DNA of 64,000 nt from Paenibacillus riograndensis SBR5 (lineage in GTDB: Bacteria; Bacillota; Bacilli; Paenibacillales; Paenibacillaceae). Under the pieces are notes generated by a model, which was given only the letters and a program-made list of their open reading frames with translations, did not search any database and was not told the DNA's origin. The stretch spans positions 7,855,577-7,919,576 of the forward strand of contig NZ_LN831776.1 of NCBI RefSeq assembly GCF_000981585.1. The letters are read 5' to 3'. The position numbers and the translations under genes were made by a program. Below are positions 44,719-52,183 of this stretch, in pieces (positions within the stretch are counted from its first letter, which is position 1; every line of letters begins with the position of its first letter).

Positions 44719-46716
44719 TTATTTTTCTTCTTCCTCGTGGATAATGCTTAGTCCCTCCACATGCCTTTTCCGCATCAGCTTGCGCTTTTTCCGTGTTTCC
44801 TTGCTTTCGAAAATGATGTCAAAATCGTATTCTTCAGGGTACAGCTCCTCCTTCGAGAGGTATGGCTTAAGGCGCTTGTGGTTGAATCTCATTTTTTGCT
44901 TTTGGACCATGACACCTACCATTCCCACTGCATCCCTTGTCTCGTAGACAATCCCCATCCTGTCCAGCGGATTCACATACACAGCATCACCGATTTCAAA
45001 ATCCTTTTTCGGCGCCTTGCCATCACCTTCTTCTTCGGCAGGCCTCTGTTCAGCTGCTGGAGCTTTGACCGGCCCTGCTGCTTCGGTTGGGTGCCTTTCT
45101 GTACGCTGCATCTCCTGCTTGGCTCTTTCACCGGGTCTGTGGTGTCCTGTACGGTTCAGGCTGTTCCAGTGACTTCTGTCCCCATCCATTTCGCGCTGCT
45201 GCTCTACAAGCTGCTGCGAGCGCCGGATAACGGTCTCCGGAATACCCAGCTTTTCGGCAATCTGAAGTGCATAGCTTTCACCTGCTTCCCCAATCGTCAA
45301 CCGGTACAATGGCTGCAGGGTGTCCTTGTCAAACTCCATCCGTGCATTTTGGAATCCGCTGGTAGAGGCTGCAAAAACCTTAAGCTCATTAAAATGGGTA
45401 GTCACTATGATATTTGCGCCTTTACGGTTCAATTCCTCAAGTATGGCAATGGATAGCGCAAAACCCTCCCCCGGGTCCGTACCCGCCGCCAGCTCATCGA
45501 TCAGCAGCAGTACGCCCCTGCCCGCATCTCTAAGCATTCCCTCAATACTCCTCATCTGTGCCGAAAAGGTGCTCAGGGACTGAGTCAGGCTCTGCCCGTC
45601 GCCGATTACACTGATTACATCCGTGAACACTGTAAAGTCGCTGCCTTCCTCTACAGGCACCAGCAGACCGGACTGCACCATCAAGGTTAATAGTCCCAGC
45701 GTCTTGAGCACAACGGTTTTGCCGCCTGTATTGGGGCCGGTGACTATTAGTGATTTGTATCCGTTGCCGAACTCCAGACTGATGGGGATCATTCCCTCCA
45801 GCTTGGGATGCCTGCCCCCATTCATTCTCAGATAGCCGCGGTCGTTCAGAGCCACACTTCTCGCCCCCATCGTCCGGGCGTATTTGGCTTTGGCAAAGAT
45901 AAAATCGTAATTGCCCGTGATCTCAATATTCAGCCGCAGCGCCGCCTGTTCCTGCTCCAGCAGGCCAGTCAGCATGCTTAGAATCAGCATCTCCTCCCTG
46001 GCCTCTTCAGCAGCCAGCGATTCAAGCTCCCCTTGCAGCGAAGCTATCTCATAAGGCTCTACAAAAACAGTTTGCCCGCTGGTGGACTGATCCAGCACCG
46101 CTCCTTTTACCTGCTTGTGATATTCCCGTTTCACTGGAATCACATACCGCCCGCCACGCATACTAACCAGATTCTCCTGCAGGATTCCCTGGTGTTTGGC
46201 CATTACAGCTTCAATCTTTCGCTGCAGCCGGTCCTTAGCCACAGTCAACCGTTTCCGGACCCGTTCCAGCCCCTTGCTGGCGTGGTCGTCAATGGTCCCT
46301 AACCGGATGCAGCGTTCAATCTCCTCCCGCACTCCGCTCAGCTCCACCAGAGACGCCGCATAGGATGCAATTCGCGGGGCACTCTGCTCTTTGGCCTGCA
46401 TGTATTTACGGAGCTGGCTGCAGCTTTGCAGAAACACTGAGACCGCCATAAAATCCTTCTCGCTGTACAAATACCCGGTTCCCAGCAGAGACATCAGCCA
46501 CTCCATTCCCTCCAGAGAAGGAATCGGTACGCTTGCCCCTTTCTCCAGAAGCTCTTTTGCCTCAGCCGTTTCATCCAGCGCCCGGTGAACCGCTGGCAGA
46601 TAGGTCATAGGCGCAAGTCCGCTCACCGCCTTCCTCCCCTCATAAGATACTGCATAACGTCCAAGATCCTGCTTCATTTCCTCGTATTGCAGTGTGATTT
46701 GGCTGTCTGTATTCAT
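44719..46716 (-). CDS. MutS2-like ATPase lacking the Smr nuclease domain
   Basis: 665 residues. The MutS core (lever helices QRKIEAVMAKHQGILQENLV; clamp) leads to the ATPase: Walker A GPNTGGKTVVLK, Walker B LLLIDELAAGTDPGEGFALS and THFNELK. After it a KOW-like segment (DAVYVNPLDRMGIVYETRDA) and a basic tail (ESKETRKKRKLMRKRHVEGL) replace the Smr domain of true MutS2 (usually about 785 residues). It may act on DNA or, as shown for B. subtilis MutS2, on stalled ribosomes. AGGAGG is a few bases before the ATG. The long upstream leader is unusual. Confidence 0.85.
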   Translation of the reverse strand: MNTDSQITLQYEEMKQDLGRYAVSYEGRKAVSGLAPMTYLPAVHRALDETAEAKELLEKGASVPIPSLEGMEWLMSLLGTGYLYSEKDFMAVSVFLQSCSQLRKYMQAKEQSAPRIASYAASLVELSGVREEIERCIRLGTIDDHASKGLERVRKRLTVAKDRLQRKIEAVMAKHQGILQENLVSMRGGRYVIPVKREYHKQVKGAVLDQSTSGQTVFVEPYEIASLQGELESLAAEEAREEMLILSMLTGLLEQEQAALRLNIEITGNYDFIFAKAKYARTMGARSVALNDRGYLRMNGGRHPKLEGMIPISLEFGNGYKSLIVTGPNTGGKTVVLKTLGLLTLMVQSGLLVPVEEGSDFTVFTDVISVIGDGQSLTQSLSTFSAQMRSIEGMLRDAGRGVLLLIDELAAGTDPGEGFALSIAILEELNRKGANIIVTTHFNELKVFAASTSGFQNARMEFDKDTLQPLYRLTIGEAGESYALQIAEKLGIPETVIRRSQQLVEQQREMDGDRSHWNSLNRTGHHRPGERAKQEMQRTERHPTEAAGPVKAPAAEQRPAEEEGDGKAPKKDFEIGDAVYVNPLDRMGIVYETRDAVGMVGVMVQKQKMRFNHKRLKPYLSKEELYPEEYDFDIIFESKETRKKRKLMRKRHVEGLSIIHEEEEK

Positions 46717-46782
46717 GGGTACCTTTCCTCCTTATACCCCGCCTGGCTCCCAGGGCGGGCTTCTGTTCTGCCCCAACGCAAA

Positions 46783-46819
46783 AAGGGCAAAGACTGCCAC
46801 TACGGCGGTCCTTGCCCTC
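46783..46819 (-). terminator. Leader terminator T2
   Basis: On the minus strand AGGGCAAGGACCGCC pairs with GGCAGTCTTTGCCCT (13 of 15) and TTTTTG follows. It lies about 67 bases before the MutS2-like ATG. Confidence 0.65.
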
Positions 46820-46885
46820 AATCTGCTGCTGCCATTCTCTTTGTGTTTCAGTCAGTTTCCACTTAGGGGAAATTCAGCCTGAAAA

Positions 46886-46912
46886 CAGAAAAAACCGTGC
46901 TGCAAGAGCACG
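46886..46912 (-). terminator. Leader terminator T1
   Basis: AACCGTGC and GCACGGTT arms with a 7-base loop; TTTTTT follows on the minus strand. Confidence 0.7.
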
Positions 46913-47093
46913 GTTAAATTCACAAAGAGAACAACAGCCGTAAAGAGGCCATATGACGCTTCGCGTGTGTCCTTAACTAATTCATCCATCCTGCCGAAAC
47001 TGGAATACATCCTGCCGGACATACCCAAACACAACCCGCCTTGTGGATAAAGCGAGCCCTGTGCAGCTTACGGGTCAGACGATATGAAATTGC

Positions 47094-47117
47094 TTAGTTA
47101 AGAACGCTCACCAACAT
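47094..47117 (-). CDS. Seven-codon leader ORF (candidate leader peptide)
   Basis: ATG TTG GTG AGC GTT CTT AAC TAA encodes MLVSVLN. AAAGGGGA is 8 bases upstream, a better Shine-Dalgarno sequence than many full genes here have. The start lies about 26 bases after the expected transcription start of the promoter at 47150-47178. Its position before two terminators and a ribosome-linked ATPase suggests that ribosome stalling on it could control read-through. This is inference from position and signals only. Confidence 0.4.
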   Translation of the reverse strand: MLVSVLN

Positions 47118-47149
47118 CAAAATTTCCCCTTTAGTTATAGGATACCTGT

Positions 47150-47178
47150 AATTTACTACATTCCGCTGTCTGCGTCAA
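47150..47178 (-). promoter_or_regulatory. Sigma-A promoter of the MutS2-like leader
   Basis: On the minus strand TTGACG (47173-47178) and TAAATT (47150-47155) are separated by exactly 17 bases. Confidence 0.6.
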
Positions 47179-47215
47179 ATGTCTGATCTGCAAACTGCAG
47201 ATTTCTGAAATTTAA

Positions 47216-47243
47216 AAAAGCAGCCGAGTGGTCGGCTGCTTCG
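47216..47243 (-). terminator. Terminator of rpsF-ssb-rpsR
   Basis: GCAGCCGACCACTCGGCTGC hairpin on the minus strand followed by TTTTTT, about 10 bases after the rpsR stop. Confidence 0.8.
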
Positions 47244-47252
47244 TAAAACGTC

Positions 47253-47525
47253 CTATTCCGTTGTGTAAGGCAGCAGCGCGATTTGACGCGAGCGTTTTAC
47301 AGCAATGGTCAGAGCGCGTTGGTATTTTGCACTTGTACCTGTTACACGACGCGGCAAGATCTTTCCGCGTTCGCTGATGAACTTCTTCAGAAGCTCAGTG
47401 TCTTTGTAATCAATGTGAGTAATCTTGTTCACAGTGAAGTAGCACACTTTTTTGCGCTTGTTGCGTCCACCACGACGTGCCGGTCTTTTGTCGTTTTCTC
47501 CGCCTTCTCTTTGTTTGAAAGCCAT
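47253..47525 (-). CDS. rpsR: 30S ribosomal protein S18
   Basis: 90 residues. The conserved core is [20 protein letters not shown] then [20 protein letters not shown] then [20 protein letters not shown]. The N-terminus is basic ([13 protein letters not shown]). It contains Cys after the basic tail, as in one class of S18, but not a full zinc set. It binds S6 on the platform of the 30S subunit. Third gene of the rpsF operon. Confidence 0.97.
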   Translation of the reverse strand: MAFKQREGGENDKRPARRGGRNKRKKVCYFTVNKITHIDYKDTELLKKFISERGKILPRRVTGTSAKYQRALTIAVKRSRQIALLPYTTE

Positions 47526-47546
47526 GTCAGTTCAGTCCTTTCCTAA

Positions 47547-48047
47547 TTAAAATGGCAAATCATCGTCCGATATATCGATCGGTTTTCCATCGCCCGAAAA
47601 AGGATCTTGATTATTGTTGTTACGCGAGAAATTATTGTTATTTCCGCGTCCACTGTTACCGCCGCCACCATAAGATGGTTCTTCAGGTACATTCCCGCTG
47701 CTTGGCGCATTGCCGCCTTCACGATTCTGCGAGGATTCCAGAAAACGGACATTATCGGCAATAACTTCAGTAACGTATACACGTTTGCCTTCGTTATTCT
47801 CGTAATTCCGTACTTGGATGCGGCCTTCCACCGCTGTCAGACGTCCTTTGCGCAAGTAATTGGCACAGGTCTCAGCCAGCTGTCTCCAGGTTACCACCGG
47901 GATGAAGTCCGCTTCGCGTTCACCGTTCTGGCCCGTAAAGTTGCGGTCTACGGCGAGCGTAAACTGCGTTACAGCAACACCAGCAGGAGTATAACGAAGT
48001 TCCGGGTCACGGGTCAACCGACCGATCAGAATGATACGGTTCAACAA
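47547..48047 (-). CDS. ssb: Single-stranded DNA-binding protein
   Basis: 166 residues. The OB fold ([40 protein letters not shown]) is followed by a Gly/Asn-rich linker ([20 protein letters not shown]) and the acidic tip DISDDDLPF that recruits replication partners. It coats single-stranded DNA at forks. It lies between rpsF and rpsR, as in most Firmicutes. Confidence 0.97.
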   Translation of the reverse strand: MLNRIILIGRLTRDPELRYTPAGVAVTQFTLAVDRNFTGQNGEREADFIPVVTWRQLAETCANYLRKGRLTAVEGRIQVRNYENNEGKRVYVTEVIADNVRFLESSQNREGGNAPSSGNVPEEPSYGGGGNSGRGNNNNFSRNNNNQDPFSGDGKPIDISDDDLPF

Positions 48048-48094
48048 TTCTGTCCCCTCCTTATAAGCGATTCGCTACAAAGCTTGTTCAGATC

Positions 48095-48379
48095 TTAGGC
48101 AACGTCGTTCGTAATGAGATAACGAATGACTTCGTCGGAAATCTTCATGATACGTTCCAATTCAGTAACTACTGCAGGTTCTGCAGTGAAGTTAACCAAA
48201 ACATAAACGCCATCACGGAATTTCTTGATCTCATACGCAAGACGGCGTTTACCTTGCACTTCGTGCTTTGTAATTTCTCCGCCGTTGGAGATGATGCCTT
48301 GGAATTTTTCGACTGCTGCTTGAACGGCTTCTTGTTCAATGTCAGGACGAATAATGTACATGACTTCATATTTGCGCAT
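48095..48379 (-). CDS. rpsF: 30S ribosomal protein S6
   Basis: 94 residues from ATG 48379 (MRKYEVMYIIRPDIEQEAVQ); AAGGAGGTGA just upstream is a perfect Shine-Dalgarno sequence. The motif GKRRLAYEIKKFRDGVYVLV is the S18-binding strand set. S6 and S18 form a heterodimer on the 30S platform. First gene of rpsF-ssb-rpsR; the leader probably binds the S6:S18 pair. Confidence 0.97.
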   Translation of the reverse strand: MRKYEVMYIIRPDIEQEAVQAAVEKFQGIISNGGEITKHEVQGKRRLAYEIKKFRDGVYVLVNFTAEPAVVTELERIMKISDEVIRYLITNDVA

Positions 48380-48387
48380 AATTTTCA

Positions 48388-48430
48388 CCTCCTTATGGTC
48401 TGCGGCCCCTGATCACGTCAGGAGCAAGGA
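48388..48430 (-). ncRNA. Candidate S6:S18-binding leader motif of rpsF
   Basis: On the minus strand TCCTT (48426-48430) pairs with AAGGA of the Shine-Dalgarno sequence (48390-48394). Inside, CCTGACGTGATCAGG forms a hairpin, and the unpaired stretch GCCGCAGACC carries a CCG. This arrangement (hairpin plus CCG-containing bulge closed by a helix that can hide the Shine-Dalgarno sequence) is the known S6:S18 autoregulatory motif. The fold was drawn by eye. Confidence 0.5.
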
Positions 48431-48460
48431 ACGAGCACAAACATAGACTCGCACCAAAAT

Positions 48461-48489
48461 AATATACCAAATTGTCCAGAAGAGTGCAA
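48461..48489 (-). promoter_or_regulatory. Sigma-A promoter of rpsF-ssb-rpsR
   Basis: TTGCAC (48484-48489) and TATATT (48461-48466) on the minus strand with a 17-base spacer. Transcription would start near 48454, giving a leader of about 75 nt. Confidence 0.75.
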
Positions 48490-48598
48490 GTAGTATTTAT
48501 GAAGAAAGCTTCACGGGTACTTTTTGGTTACATGAAGAGCGGGCCGCACGCACACAATAACACAGCAATACTCACTTTTGTTAAGGAGGAATGGTTCG

Positions 48599-48796
48599 AT
48601 GGGCGAGCAAACCGAATACGAAAAAGGCGACAAAGCCCCCAATCCTGGCATCTATACGGAGGTAGGCGAAGCACGCAGCTTTCACACCCAAATTCAGCAC
48701 CCCAAACGAATTGAAATGAAGAAGGGTGACACCTTCCCCGAAACCTCTAACAAAAACCGCAAGTGGAAAAAAGCTGAAAAGGCGCGGGTTCATTAA
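48599..48796 (+). CDS. YjzC-family small protein
   Basis: 65 residues from ATG 48599, with AAGGAGG 9 bases upstream. MGEQTEYEKGDKAPNPGIYT then EVGEARSFHTQIQHPKRIEM then KKGDTFPETSNKNRKWKKA is the YjzC-like family of Bacillales, highly charged and without a membrane helix. Function is unknown. It is monocistronic and divergent from the rpsF operon. Confidence 0.8.
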   Translation: MGEQTEYEKGDKAPNPGIYTEVGEARSFHTQIQHPKRIEMKKGDTFPETSNKNRKWKKAEKARVH

Positions 48797-48875
48797 TTTT
48801 TTTACGCTGCATGTATAAAAAAAGCATCATGGCACATACTATTCCCAGGCAGTACAAAAGAGAGGTGTGGTTCCG

Positions 48876-48944
48876 TTGGACGTCGTAGACGAACACAATC
48901 ACAAGGATTCTGAATCAGCATCTATTGTAAGTCGGGGAGAGTAA
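48876..48944 (+). CDS. Possible 22-residue small protein
   Basis: TTG 48876 is preceded by GAGAGGTG at about 8 bases. The product is MDVVDEHNHKDSESASIVSR-GE. It is acidic and without a membrane helix. Nothing else supports it, so it may be chance. Confidence 0.25.
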   Translation: MDVVDEHNHKDSESASIVSRGE

Positions 48945-49044
48945 AGGCTGCCCCTTAAAAAAGGGTTAAGCCTGGCAAAACCTGCATCACTTTAGCGGCT
49001 ATAGACAGATAAAATCCGAACATCATTGATGTACTGCCTCTTAA

Positions 49045-49075
49045 GGGGGACCCGAAAAGGTCCCTCTTTTGTTTT
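49045..49075 (+). terminator. Plus-strand terminator
   Basis: GGGGACC and GGTCCCT arms round CGAAAA, followed by CTTTTGTTTTTT. Confidence 0.65.
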
Positions 49076-49109
49076 TTCTTAAATTTTACATTGCATAATT
49101 TCCTCAACA

Positions 49110-49143
49110 ATAAAAAAATCCTCCGTAATTTCAACGAAGGATT
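49110..49143 (-). terminator. Terminator of tRNA-Ser
   Basis: On the minus strand AATCCTTCGT pairs with ACGGAGGATT, followed by seven T (49110-49116). Confidence 0.75.
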
Positions 49144-49170
49144 CATAAGTGAATGTATGTAGAACTGAAA

Positions 49171-49261
49171 TGGCGGAGAGGGTGGGATTCGAACCCACGC
49201 ACGCTGTGACACGCCTAACTGATTTCGAGTCAGCCCCCTTGGGCCTCTTGGGTACCTCTCC
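49171..49261 (-). tRNA. tRNA-Ser (anticodon CGA)
   Basis: 91 nt with the CCA encoded (49171-49173). Acceptor GGAGAGG pairs with CCTCTCC, discriminator is G. The anticodon stem-loop CTGA-CTCGAAA-TCAG gives anticodon CGA, reading UCG. A long variable arm (GGCGTGTCACAGCGTGC) marks a class II serine tRNA. The T-loop is GGTTCGAATCC. Confidence 0.95.
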
Positions 49262-49308
49262 GCAGCAAGATTTATTGTACCATGCCAGTTTTACTTTTGC
49301 AAGGTTAA

Positions 49309-49518
49309 TTATTCGTGGTTTTCACCCCCGGCGGAACGCAGCACTTTTTTCATATTTTTTTCGAACTTAGCCCGGGGAATGAGCACACTGTGATGACAGC
49401 CGGTACATTTAATCCGGATATCCATCCCCATCCGGATGATCTCCATTTCATTGGTGCCGCAAGGATGCGGCTTTTTCATGAGAACAATATCGCCAAGCCC
49501 AAAAATCTTCCGTTCCAT
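49309..49518 (-). CDS. DUF951-family small protein (YyzM-like)
   Basis: 69 residues. GLGDIVLMKKPHPCGTNEME then IIRMGMDIRIKCTGCHHSVL IPRAKF fits DUF951: a KKPHPCG motif and CxxC, probably one zinc site with a beta-barrel fold. Function is unknown, but it is conserved in this origin-proximal position in Bacillales. It starts on the last base of the mechanosensitive-channel stop codon. Confidence 0.85.
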   Translation of the reverse strand: MERKIFGLGDIVLMKKPHPCGTNEMEIIRMGMDIRIKCTGCHHSVLIPRAKFEKNMKKVLRSAGGENHE

Positions 49519-50546
49519 TACTTCTCCCCCTTTTCACCCTCATGCGTGGCGGCAACCTGTCTGTCAGGTCTGACCCCCGATGATTCGCGCCCGCTCTGCG
49601 ACGCCTCCAAGGCCTCCATTTCCCTCGCGGCCCTTTCAGCCTGTTCCGCTTGTTCACGCGCCTCCTGCTCGGCCTTAGCCGCCTCCAGCGCCGTCTGTTT
49701 CTCCAATGCCCGCTTGATATCGCTCTGAATTTGCCGCTCTGCTGCATCCCTGGCATTCGGGAGACAATTAGCCGCTACGCGAATCACATATTCCGAGGTG
49801 CTCATCGACTGAATCCCCAGAATATTCGGATAGGCTATGACATTTGAGTTCCGCTCTTCTATCCCCTTTAGCGCTTCTCCGATCAGAGCGAGCGTAGCCT
49901 CCAGCCCCCGTTCGATCTTTACAGGAACATCCACTACCGCGAGCGCATTGGCCAGCGAATAATTTGTTACGTTGATAATGGTGCCATTGGGGATAATATG
50001 CACCTCACCGGTGCTGCTGAGCAGTCTCGTCGTTCTGAGGCCAATCATTTCTACCGTCCCTTTGTAGGTCCCGGTCTGAATCACATCGCCAACTGCGAAC
50101 TGATCCTCAAAGATAATAAAAAAGCCTGTAATGACATCTTTGACCAAACTTTGCGCGCCAAACCCGATGGCAAGTCCGACTACTCCGGCTCCCGCCAATA
50201 AGGGTCCCAAATCGAAATGGAACTCAGAAAGAACCAGCATGATCATTACAAAGTTGCAAATGAACGTAACCACATTTTTCAGCAGCCCGCCAACAGTTGA
50301 GAATCTGCGGCTATCTCCCAATAGTCTTCCACGGCTCTCCTTTTCCATTGAACGGTCAATCACCTTATATACGACCTTTATAATGATCCGGGTCAAAATA
50401 AAGATTAAAAGAATACGCAGTCCTGCAAATAGTACATCCGCCCACATTTCAGCATCTGTTACCCAGTTCCATACCCTATCCTTGAACCGCACCGCTTCTT
50501 TTACCGCATCACCGGCAGTCAAGGTCTCAAGCATCCACCTATTCAT
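49518..50546 (-). CDS. MscS-family mechanosensitive ion channel
   Basis: 342 residues. Three or so N-terminal helices, then the pore-lining helix and beta domain: FHFDLGPLLAGAGVVGLAIG then FGAQSLVKDVITGFFIIFED and FAVGDVIQTGTYKGTVEMIG. The C-terminus is a long Glu/Ala/Arg coiled coil (KQTALEAAKAEQEAREQAEQ). It opens under membrane tension to release solutes. AAGGAGGGG precedes ATG 50546, inside the end of the DUF3343 gene (8-base overlap). Confidence 0.9.
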   Translation of the reverse strand: MNRWMLETLTAGDAVKEAVRFKDRVWNWVTDAEMWADVLFAGLRILLIFILTRIIIKVVYKVIDRSMEKESRGRLLGDSRRFSTVGGLLKNVVTFICNFVMIMLVLSEFHFDLGPLLAGAGVVGLAIGFGAQSLVKDVITGFFIIFEDQFAVGDVIQTGTYKGTVEMIGLRTTRLLSSTGEVHIIPNGTIINVTNYSLANALAVVDVPVKIERGLEATLALIGEALKGIEERNSNVIAYPNILGIQSMSTSEYVIRVAANCLPNARDAAERQIQSDIKRALEKQTALEAAKAEQEAREQAEQAERAAREMEALEASQSGRESSGVRPDRQVAATHEGEKGEK

Positions 50547-50811
50547 CTAACCCCTCCTTTTCCCCAATTAATGCGTATCCGCCTTCTTCCGCCTCTCTAA
50601 ATATTCCGCGGATTTCAACATGCTGCTCTGCTACAATCTTCCGGACCTCTCCCAGTGCTCCGCGAAAAAATTGGATCGACATTGCACACCCGGCCGTAAT
50701 CTCCTTCGGAGTAGGAAAAATATCAATTTCGATCTCTGCGTATTCAAGCAGCATCTCTGCGCGCAGCGCCTGCTGGGTCGAGTCAAAAGCAATCAGGAGT
50801 TCCTCATCCAT
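50539..50811 (-). CDS. DUF3343 protein (putative Se/S carrier-like)
   Basis: 90 residues from ATG 50811, with GGAGA 7 bases upstream. LLIAFDSTQQALRAEMLLEY and the Cys-containing ITAGCAMSIQFF are the DUF3343 signatures. In other Firmicutes this family sits with selenium-dependent hydroxylase genes and an EF2568-type cysteine desulfurase. Such a desulfurase gene is present 1.4 kb away (52184). Role in sulfur or selenium delivery is inferred from that association. It overlaps the MscS gene by 8 bases. Confidence 0.75.
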   Translation of the reverse strand: MDEELLIAFDSTQQALRAEMLLEYAEIEIDIFPTPKEITAGCAMSIQFFRGALGEVRKIVAEQHVEIRGIFREAEEGGYALIGEKEGLDE

Positions 50812-50976
50812 GTGCAAGTCTCCTTCTGGGTTTATCGTCCTATCTCTTTTCCGCGAAGTATAAAAAACATTTTTCATCCATATACTAGGAACATTAGCAG
50901 GCTATCAAGCTGATAGGCCAATTGCTAACCTTGCTGGTATTTTTACATCTGCTCCGCCTAGAAAGGAAGATCATAT

Positions 50977-51585
50977 ATGAATTCTTCTTCGAAAGCTGTC
51001 CCTTTGCCGGAACCGTCTTGCTTAAAAATATCACATGCTGATCCCAATATCTATTCCGCCATTACGCACCGGCTGCTGTTTCATTTCTCCCGCACCAATG
51101 CGGACACACCCATCATTATCGTCTGTGTGGGCACAGACCGTTCTACAGGCGATTCGCTCGGGCCCCTTGTCGGGACTGCACTGGCCCGCTTCCACAGCCC
51201 CCTATTTCATTTATACGGGACATTAGACGAGCCTGTGCACGCTGTAAATTTAGAAGAAACCCTTACCCTTATTCACGAAAAGCACAACAACCCATTCATC
51301 ATCGGCATCGATGCCTGCCTGGGCCATTCCGCCAGTGTCGGCTGCATTCAGGTAGTTGATGGTCCGCTGAGGCCCGGAGCCGGGGTGAATAAGCAGCTTC
51401 CCCCTGTCGGAGATATTCATCTCACCGGAATTGTAAATGTCGGCGGGTTTATGGAGTACTTCGTCCTGCAGAATACAAGGTTAAGTCTGGTCATGCGATT
51501 GTCGGATATCATTGCTTCCAGTCTCTATTCCGCCTTAAAACAATGGAATCTCCATGCTAGTTCTGCTGCGACGCAAGAGCGATAA
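50977..51585 (+). CDS. yyaC: Spore-germination-linked protease YyaC
   Basis: 202 residues of the GPR-related DUF1256 family: PIIIVCVGTDRSTGDSLGPL then VGTAL, then HAVNLEETLTLIHEKHNNPF and IGIDACLGHSASVGCIQVVD. Acidic residues D, D and the GIDACLG motif fit a protease of the spore family. It marks an endospore former. Its 3' end overlaps the DUF4446 gene by 29 bases on the opposite strand. Confidence 0.9.
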   Translation: MNSSSKAVPLPEPSCLKISHADPNIYSAITHRLLFHFSRTNADTPIIIVCVGTDRSTGDSLGPLVGTALARFHSPLFHLYGTLDEPVHAVNLEETLTLIHEKHNNPFIIGIDACLGHSASVGCIQVVDGPLRPGAGVNKQLPPVGDIHLTGIVNVGGFMEYFVLQNTRLSLVMRLSDIIASSLYSALKQWNLHASSAATQER

Positions 51586-52057
51586 CTTCCTTTTCCTCGG
51601 GTGACAGCGGGTACTGCGATTCCCCGCCCTCCAGCGGTTTAGAGTAGATATACGAATTTTCGCGGTTATGCAGACTGGTCAAGACTACACCGCTGCGGTT
51701 GTCGTCAATGATAGCAAGCGAGAAGCTCAGGTCATTCCCCCGCTCTCCAAAAGCATTGTACCGTTTCACCGCAACCTTTGACTTCATGCCGCGGAGTTTG
51801 ACCTGTGCTGCCTCGATTATTGTTTTTTGCTCGCGTTGAACTTCTTCCAGCATATCCCCCTGATTTTTGAGATCGATCAATAAACTCTCCAGATTTTCAA
51901 TTCCATTGCCGTTCATCATAGCTTCATATTTCCGCCGCATTTTGCGGATCTTCGTTCCCTGTATCATCAATACAATTGCCAGCACGACGATGATCAGCGC
52001 AAAACCCATGATAAACATTGACAGCTGCTCACTAATAATTTCATTTAACTCCGACAT
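51557..52057 (-). CDS. DUF4446 membrane protein
   Basis: 166 residues from ATG 52057 (MSELNEIISEQLSMFIMGFA), with AAGGAT 9 bases upstream. One N-terminal membrane helix (MFIMGFALIIVVLAIVLMIQ) is followed by a coiled coil and the conserved globular end KVAVKRYNAFGERGNDLSFS then LAIIDDNRSGVVLTSLHNRE. Function unknown; it is often near parAB in Firmicutes, as here. Confidence 0.85.
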   Translation of the reverse strand: MSELNEIISEQLSMFIMGFALIIVVLAIVLMIQGTKIRKMRRKYEAMMNGNGIENLESLLIDLKNQGDMLEEVQREQKTIIEAAQVKLRGMKSKVAVKRYNAFGERGNDLSFSLAIIDDNRSGVVLTSLHNRENSYIYSKPLEGGESQYPLSPEEKEVIALASQQN

Positions 52058-52183
52058 GGTTGAACCATCCTTCTGTATAGATATAAGAACCCACCTGTTT
52101 GCACGCACTACATCATCCATCTTCTATTTAATAATAATGCTTTACTTTTCTTAACAAAGGACAGTCCAGTTTTCCACTGCATC

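Larger units (their letters stand above)
46717..47252. other. 536-bp leader/intergenic region upstream of the MutS2-like gene
   Basis: Reading on the minus strand from 47252: the rpsR terminator, a promoter (47150-47178), a 7-codon ORF (47094-47117), about 180 bases with repeated CGGCAGGATG, terminator T1 (46886-46912), terminator T2 (46783-46819) and finally the MutS2-like gene. It looks like a transcription attenuator. Confidence 0.55.
48797..49170. other. Intergenic between yjzC-like gene and tRNA-Ser
   Basis: Contains a 22-codon ORF (48876), a plus-strand terminator (49045-49075) and the minus-strand tRNA terminator (49110-49143). Confidence 0.5.

Noticed and set aside
46852..47034. 60-residue hydrophobic ORF that could be a holin-like toxin
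   Set aside because: Its 3' part runs through terminator T1, there is no Shine-Dalgarno sequence at any start, and the region is better explained as an attenuator leader.
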